Assembly: GCA_947565185.1 (NCBI GenBank)
Contig: CANODU010000004.1
Span: 1 to 64,000, forward strand
From: an uncultured Eggerthellaceae bacterium
GTDB lineage: Bacteria > Actinomycetota > Coriobacteriia > Coriobacteriales > Eggerthellaceae
Direction of reading: 5' to 3'
DNA: 64,000 nt
Under the pieces are notes generated by a model. That model searched no databases. It was not told where the DNA came from and saw only the letters and a program-made list of their open reading frames with translations. Of the stretch, positions 60,108 to 64,000 are shown in pieces (the stretch's first letter is position 1; every line of letters begins with the position of its first letter). Made by a program: the position numbers and the translations under genes.

Positions 60108-61457
60108 ATGCAGGAACCGTTGAGACGCAAGGATCGGGAGAAGGACGAGGACTTCGCGCTGGATGTGCTCCAGCGCTGCAGCTTCGCAACGCTGGCCATG
60201 ACCCAACAAGACGGCACCCCTTACTGCATTCCCATCTCCCCCGCGCTCGTGGGCAGAAGCCTGTACTTCCACTGCGCCCATCACGGCATGAAGACGGATG
60301 CGCTGCGGGCACGGCCTGAGGTATGCGTATCCGCAGCCTGCGACGTGACGCCCGTGCCGGAAGAGCTCACCACCGAATACGCCAGCGCCGTGGCCTTCGG
60401 CTGCGCCTCCGAAGTCATTGATGACGCTGAGAAGGTGGCAGCGCTGCGCGCCATCTGCGAACGCTACGCCGCCTCCAATCTGGAGGCATTCCCCGACGCC
60501 ATCGAGCGCAGCCTGGCGCGCACGGCCATCTGGCGCGTGGACATCGAAAACATTACCGGCAAGGGCAAGCGCGTGCCATCTGCCGCCATAAGCGATGAGA
60601 ACGCTGGCACGTCCATCTTGCTCATCAACGACATGGCTGGATACGGGAAGGTAGCGCTCTCCGTCATGATCCCCGTGCTGAGCGCCATGAAGCTGAACGT
60701 GTACAACCTGCCCACCGCGCTGGTATCGAACACGCTGGATTATGGACGCTTCGACATCCTGGATACCACGAGCTACATGGAACACACCTTGCAGATCTGG
60801 GATGAGCTGGACTTCGCCTTCGACGCCGTAGCCACTGGCTTTCTCGTATCCGAAGAGCAGAGCCTGCTCGTCTCCGGCTACTGCCGCGCCTGCAAGGCCA
60901 AGGGGATCCCCGTGTTCGTGGACCCCATCATGGGAGATGAGGGCGTGCTCTACAACGGCATGACCGAAACGAGCGTGGCCCATATGCGCAACATGTGCGG
61001 CGTGGCAGACATCATCATGCCGAACATGACGGAAGCGGAATACCTGACCGGACTGCATGTGGGCAAGAGGAGCCTTTCGCTGGAGGAGGTCCATGAGCTG
61101 GCCCAGGCGCTCCATAAGCTGGGGTCAAAGGCCGTAGTGATCACCAGCGTCGTTCTGGATACCCCTTTGGATGAGGGAGACCGCAGGGACCGCGACCACC
61201 TCACGTACGTCTCCGAAGGAACCGATGCATCCACCGACTCTATCCTGCTTCCCTATGATGAGATCCCTGTGCGCCTGCCGGGAACCGGCGACATCTTCTC
61301 GAGCGTGCTCATCGGACGCTATCTGGGCGGCCATTCCCTAAGTTACAGCGTGCAAGCTGCCATGGACAGCGTGGTTGAGATGCTCAAGGTGGGCAAGGAT
61401 AGCGAAGACAGATACCGGGGCGTGCCCATCGAGCAGTATCTGGATCGGCTCCGCTGA
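60108..61457 (+). CDS. PNPOx/NimA-like domain fused to PdxY-type pyridoxal kinase
   Basis: A 449-aa two-domain protein. The start at 60108 (MQEPLRRKDREKDEDFAL) matches NimA-like proteins; a TTG at 60120 is possible, and longer starts would read through a hairpin. Residues 6-160 resemble the FMN-binding pyridoxamine-phosphate-oxidase-like fold ('CSFATLAMTQQDGTPYCIPIS'). Residues 168-445 are a ribokinase-fold pyridoxal kinase: 'LLINDMAGYGKVALSVM', 'VDPIMGDEG', 'PNMTEAEYLTG' and anion-hole 'LPGTGD' with catalytic Asp395. Kinase plus oxidase activities would make PLP from pyridoxamine, but the first domain lacks proof of oxidase activity. Confidence 0.88.
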   Translation: MQEPLRRKDREKDEDFALDVLQRCSFATLAMTQQDGTPYCIPISPALVGRSLYFHCAHHGMKTDALRARPEVCVSAACDVTPVPEELTTEYASAVAFGCASEVIDDAEKVAALRAICERYAASNLEAFPDAIERSLARTAIWRVDIENITGKGKRVPSAAISDENAGTSILLINDMAGYGKVALSVMIPVLSAMKLNVYNLPTALVSNTLDYGRFDILDTTSYMEHTLQIWDELDFAFDAVATGFLVSEEQSLLVSGYCRACKAKGIPVFVDPIMGDEGVLYNGMTETSVAHMRNMCGVADIIMPNMTEAEYLTGLHVGKRSLSLEEVHELAQALHKLGSKAVVITSVVLDTPLDEGDRRDRDHLTYVSEGTDASTDSILLPYDEIPVRLPGTGDIFSSVLIGRYLGGHSLSYSVQAAMDSVVEMLKVGKDSEDRYRGVPIEQYLDRLR

Positions 61458-61503
61458 CCCCTCCGCTGACAAGCCGCACGGTCATGCAAACGGCTCATAA
61501 ACG

Positions 61504-61540
61504 GCTGCCCTTCCGGGGCAGCATCACCTGATGCGAGGTG
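61504..61540 (+). other. Two small hairpins between the kinase fusion and MFS genes
   Basis: GCTGCCC/GGGCAGC (61504-61522) and CACCT/AGGTG (61525-61540) follow the kinase gene by about 45 nt. No U-tract; possibly a weak terminator or mRNA-stabilising element. Confidence 0.35.
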
Positions 61541-61580
61541 CCTAGAATCAGGGACAGGCATCTAATGTGAACTTGGGAGC

Positions 61581-63116
61581 ATGACCCGAACCATGGCGAA
61601 ACCAACAGAGACGAACAGCGCCGCGCACGGCATCCATGGCCGGCGCCTCGCCTTCATCTTCACGGGCATCCTGCTGGCCACCTTCGTGAGCTCCCTCTCT
61701 GAGACCATCGCCTCCACGGCACTCCCCACCATCGTGGGGGATCTGGGCGGAGTAGAGATGATGCAGTGGATCTCCACCGCCTACATCCTCACGAGCACCA
61801 TCGTCATGCCCTTCTACGGCAAGGTCAGCGACACATTCGGCCGCAAGCGCCTATTCATGGCAGCCCTTACGCTCTACGCTGCTGGAAAGGCGGTCTGCGG
61901 GCTGTCCATGAGCATGGGAATGCTCATCTGCGGGCGCTGCATCTCAGGACTGGGAGGCGGCGGTATGTCCATCTTAGCCTATGCCACGCTCTCAGATGTG
62001 GTGCCTCCCCGCAGACTGGGCACCTACATGGGCGTTGCGGGCGCCGTCTTCACCACCTCGAATGTGCTGGGCCCCGTGCTCGGCGGCTGGTTCGTCCAAG
62101 TGCCTGGTTGGCGTTGGATCTTCTGGTTCACCATTCCCCTGGCAGCCATCGCGCTGGTGGCTCTCGGCGCATTCCTCCCCAAAGACGGACGCCACGCCGT
62201 CCGACCTCATCTTGACTATGGCGGCATGACCACCGTCGCTCTGGCCGTCTCCACCCTGGTACTGGGCATGGCGTGGGGCGGCGTGGTGTTTCCCTGGAAC
62301 AGCTGGCAAGCCATCGGACTCTTTGCGCTCTTCGCCGCATCTTCCGTTGCCTTCGTGCTCATAGAGAGACGAGCGAAGAATCCCATCATGCCGCTCTCCC
62401 TGTTCGCGAACCGCAACTTCGTGCTGTGCTGCGTGACCAGCCTGCTCATCGACGTGGCTTTCATGGGCACCGTTACCTACTTGCCCACGTACTTCCAGAT
62501 CGTGGACAAGATGAGCCCTGAGATCGCGGGGCTCATGAACGTCCCCATGAGCATCGGCATCTTCATCACCTCCACCGCCAGCGGATTCCTAGCAGCCAAG
62601 ACGGGCAAGTACAAGTGGATGCTCGTGGCCTCCAGCGCCATCGCGGCCATCGGCTTCTTCCTGATGTCCACCATGCAGGTACACGAGGCCATTATCCTGC
62701 CCCTGCTCTACCAGTTCATCCTTGGATTCGGCATCGGATTTGGCATGCAGATCCTCCTGCTGGTGGTACAGAATGAGTTCCCGCACTCCATGGTGGGCGC
62801 AGCCACGGCCACCTATGATTTCTTCAGCCAGATCGGTTCCGTCATCGGCGCATCGTTCATCGGCACGCTGTTCACCTCCCGGCTCTCAGCGGATCTAGCA
62901 TCCACGCTCCCCGCCGTAGACAACATCTCCGTGGCAAAGATAACGCCTCAATTGGTAGATCGGCTCCCTGATGCCGTGCAAGCCATCATCGCGCAGGGCT
63001 ACTCTGATGCCCTCGTGCCACTCTTCCTCTGGTTCGCCCCGCTCTGTGCGCTCACCGTGGTGCTCATGCTGTTAGTGAAGGCGCATCCATTGGCCACCAT
63101 CATCAACCACAAGTGA
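61581..63116 (+). CDS. DHA2-family 14-helix MFS drug:proton antiporter
   Basis: A 511-aa efflux pump of the EmrB/QacA type. Seen: 'GILLATFVSSLSETIASTALPTIVGDLGG' helix 1 with motif D1-like 'ETIASTALPTI', motif A 'YGKVSDTFGRKRLFMAALT', motif B-like 'CGRCISGLGGGGMSI', motif C-like 'GAVFTTSNVLGPVLGGW' and a second half with seven helices. GGGAG lies directly before the first ATG; a second ATG four codons in (61593) is also possible. The substrate is unknown. A module A hairpin begins 7 nt after the stop. Confidence 0.92.
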   Translation: MTRTMAKPTETNSAAHGIHGRRLAFIFTGILLATFVSSLSETIASTALPTIVGDLGGVEMMQWISTAYILTSTIVMPFYGKVSDTFGRKRLFMAALTLYAAGKAVCGLSMSMGMLICGRCISGLGGGGMSILAYATLSDVVPPRRLGTYMGVAGAVFTTSNVLGPVLGGWFVQVPGWRWIFWFTIPLAAIALVALGAFLPKDGRHAVRPHLDYGGMTTVALAVSTLVLGMAWGGVVFPWNSWQAIGLFALFAASSVAFVLIERRAKNPIMPLSLFANRNFVLCCVTSLLIDVAFMGTVTYLPTYFQIVDKMSPEIAGLMNVPMSIGIFITSTASGFLAAKTGKYKWMLVASSAIAAIGFFLMSTMQVHEAIILPLLYQFILGFGIGFGMQILLLVVQNEFPHSMVGAATATYDFFSQIGSVIGASFIGTLFTSRLSADLASTLPAVDNISVAKITPQLVDRLPDAVQAIIAQGYSDALVPLFLWFAPLCALTVVLMLLVKAHPLATIINHK

Positions 63117-63123
63117 CTAGGGC

Positions 63124-63192
63124 TGTATCAGGGGGACGGAGGAGTGAGACATCCGCAGTGCGGATGTCTCACTCCTCCGTCCCCCTGATACA
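63124..63192. repeat. Module A hairpin, copy A6 (69-nt near-perfect palindrome)
   Basis: Perfect 34-bp arms (63124-63157 and 63159-63192) with a single-base centre. The foot is TGTATCAGGGGG as in A4; the tip ATCCGCA/TGCGGAT is unique. It begins 7 nt after the MFS stop codon, mirroring A3 behind the amino-acid permease. Confidence 0.93.
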
Positions 63193-63199
63193 CTTCCTC

Positions 63200-63395
63200 C
63201 GTGGGTGCGGCCAACTGGCCGCACTTTTGAATGCGCGTCGTCAGACGCGTCACTGTCTTCATCTAGGACTGGGTTGCCTGGAACAGGCAACCCTCATGCG
63301 CAGTGCTTGCACTGCGCTATTGGTTTGTGCGGCGAGGAAACCTATCCAGCGAGTCAACCATCTGCGCCGCGTCATTCTTCAGGCAGCAAGGGGAT
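63200..63395. repeat. Intergenic hairpin chain, region XI (B and module E variant)
   Basis: B 63205-63224 with GTGG head, stem CGCGTC/GACGCG (63234-63249), stem GGGTTGCCTG/CAGGCAACCC (63271-63293), and GCGCAGTG/CACTGCGC (63298-63317), then the E-type tail TGCGGCG...TGCGCCGC ending CAGGCAGCAA. The GCGCAGTG stem and tail are shared with 13347-13440 and with region IV, but the preceding stem is different. No gene is supported. Confidence 0.82.
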
Positions 63396-63421
63396 GAGAG
63401 CACTCTACTATCAGGGAAGCC

Positions 63422-64000
63422 CTAGGCCGTTGCGCCGCCGCAACTGGAGCCAGCCCCGGCCGTGCATCCATAGCAATGCTGCCCGAAGGCGATCTTGCGC
63501 TTGAGAGGCTTCGATGAATCCGCCGCCAATTCCTGGATAGTGCCCCCGTCAACGCACGCAAGCTCTGCCGCCTGGTTGAAATCGCAATCATAGAGACGCC
63601 CATCCCAGCCAACCGATATCTGAGACCGGCACATCATGGTGGGCACAGTGGCTGCATTGAACGCACCCACCAGCTTGCCCATGTATTTGTCGAGGTTGCC
63701 CGTCTGCTGGAGTCGATTTCCGAAACGCCCATTGGGATTGTTCGCGATGGCAAAGAGGTGATCGAATGTGATGCCATGCTCCTCTCCCAGCTTCTGCTTG
63801 TAGTCCCGCTCAAGTCCTGCCTGACCCCCTGGCAAAAAGACGCCACCAGGGTTGTACACCAGATCCAGCTCCAGCGCCTTGCCGTCCGCGCCTGCGCCCG
63901 CTCCCTTGCCATAGCCCAAAGCATTCAGCCTCTTCAGCCCTTCGATGATGGCGTCATAGGTGTCTTCGCCACGCTGGCGCTCTGCATTCTTCTTCACGTA
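63422..64000 (-). CDS. arsS: ArsS-type radical SAM protein, C-terminal part (N-terminus beyond window)
   Basis: The last 190 or so residues of an arsenosugar-biosynthesis-type radical SAM protein (DUF3641 C-terminal domain). Seen: 'LNALGYGKGAGAG', 'LELDLVYNPGGVFLPGGQAGLE', 'FDHLFAIANNPNGRFG', 'MCRSQISVGWDGRLYDCDFNQ' and the end 'CYGCTAGAGSSCGGATA', all in the order of that family. The frame is open through the right edge, so the ATG at 63997 is probably internal and the SAM-cluster domain lies outside the window. Real function in this organism (arsenic versus another peptide or small molecule) cannot be told here. Confidence 0.85.
   Translation of the reverse strand, partial: YVKKNAERQRGEDTYDAIIEGLKRLNALGYGKGAGAGADGKALELDLVYNPGGVFLPGGQAGLERDYKQKLGEEHGITFDHLFAIANNPNGRFGNRLQQTGNLDKYMGKLVGAFNAATVPTMMCRSQISVGWDGRLYDCDFNQAAELACVDGGTIQELAADSSKPLKRKIAFGQHCYGCTAGAGSSCGGATA

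Noticed and set aside
63422-63480. Selenocysteine or cysteine-rich tag at the ArsS end
   Set aside because: The Cys/Gly/Ser-rich end is a normal feature of the ArsS family; no in-frame TGA with a SECIS-like hairpin is seen.

Overview
The window is GC-rich (about 60 percent by eye), densely coded DNA with strong Shine-Dalgarno sites, translationally coupled operons, lipoprotein signals and a sortase-type surface protein. This points to a high-GC Gram-positive anaerobe. The HisZ-HisG fusion, the paired YhgE/Pip proteins, a mucin-protease-like secreted enzyme and a large peptide and amino-acid uptake cluster suggest a gut Coriobacteriia (Eggerthellaceae-like) actinobacterium. This placement is inferred from gene content, not from a database match. 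No rRNA, tRNA, CRISPR array, prophage or transposase gene was seen.

Layout. 1-0.4 kb: end of a MarR-like regulator. 1.1-6.2 kb (minus): eno-moeA-mogA-alr-udg, a housekeeping and molybdopterin operon. 6.4-13 kb (minus): a giant secreted M60-type metallopeptidase carrying a dockerin, followed by a sortase-anchored partner with a possible cohesin-type domain. 13.7-18.4 kb (minus): two overlapping YhgE/Pip membrane proteins. 18.6-19.5 kb: CorA. 20.4-22.4 kb: hybrid histidine kinase, divergent from an APH-like phosphotransferase. 23.7-29.4 kb (minus): iron/siderophore-type ABC importer followed by a methyltransferase, an MFS pump and a tyrosine-type phosphatase. 30.4-33.3 kb (minus): flavin/ferredoxin protein, MarR regulator, and amino-acid ABC binding protein and permease without an ATPase. 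33.4-34.3 kb: ATP-grasp enzyme. 34.5-37.6 kb (plus): nitrate/sulfonate/taurine-type ABC importer. 38.2-40.0 kb: small lipoprotein and a ComEC-like metallo-beta-lactamase lipoprotein. 40.8-48.0 kb (minus): histidine operon hisZG-D-C-B-H-A-F-I. 48.5-59.7 kb: peptide/amino-acid utilisation island (DUF362, PepC, C45-like, S10, two APC permeases, divergent C69 dipeptidase). 60.1-63.1 kb (plus): PNPOx-pyridoxal kinase fusion and a DHA2 drug pump. 63.4 kb to the end (minus): C-terminal part of an ArsS-type radical SAM protein.

The most unusual content lies between the genes. Nine long intergenic stretches, plus several short ones, are chains of near-perfect hairpins drawn from a shared set of modules, called A to G and T here. 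Many hairpins begin with GTAG or GTGG, the tetranucleotide known at the foot of REP elements mobilised by RAYT (TnpA_REP) transposases. Stem sequences differ between copies but stay paired. One 34-nt hairpin unit is nested inside larger elements at three places. In three genes (udg, the phosphatase gene and hisI) the TAG stop codon is the TAG of a GTAG head. No RAYT gene lies in the window.

The second notable system is the adjacent dockerin-peptidase and surface-anchor pair, which may form a minimal cellulosome-like device for host glycoprotein degradation.
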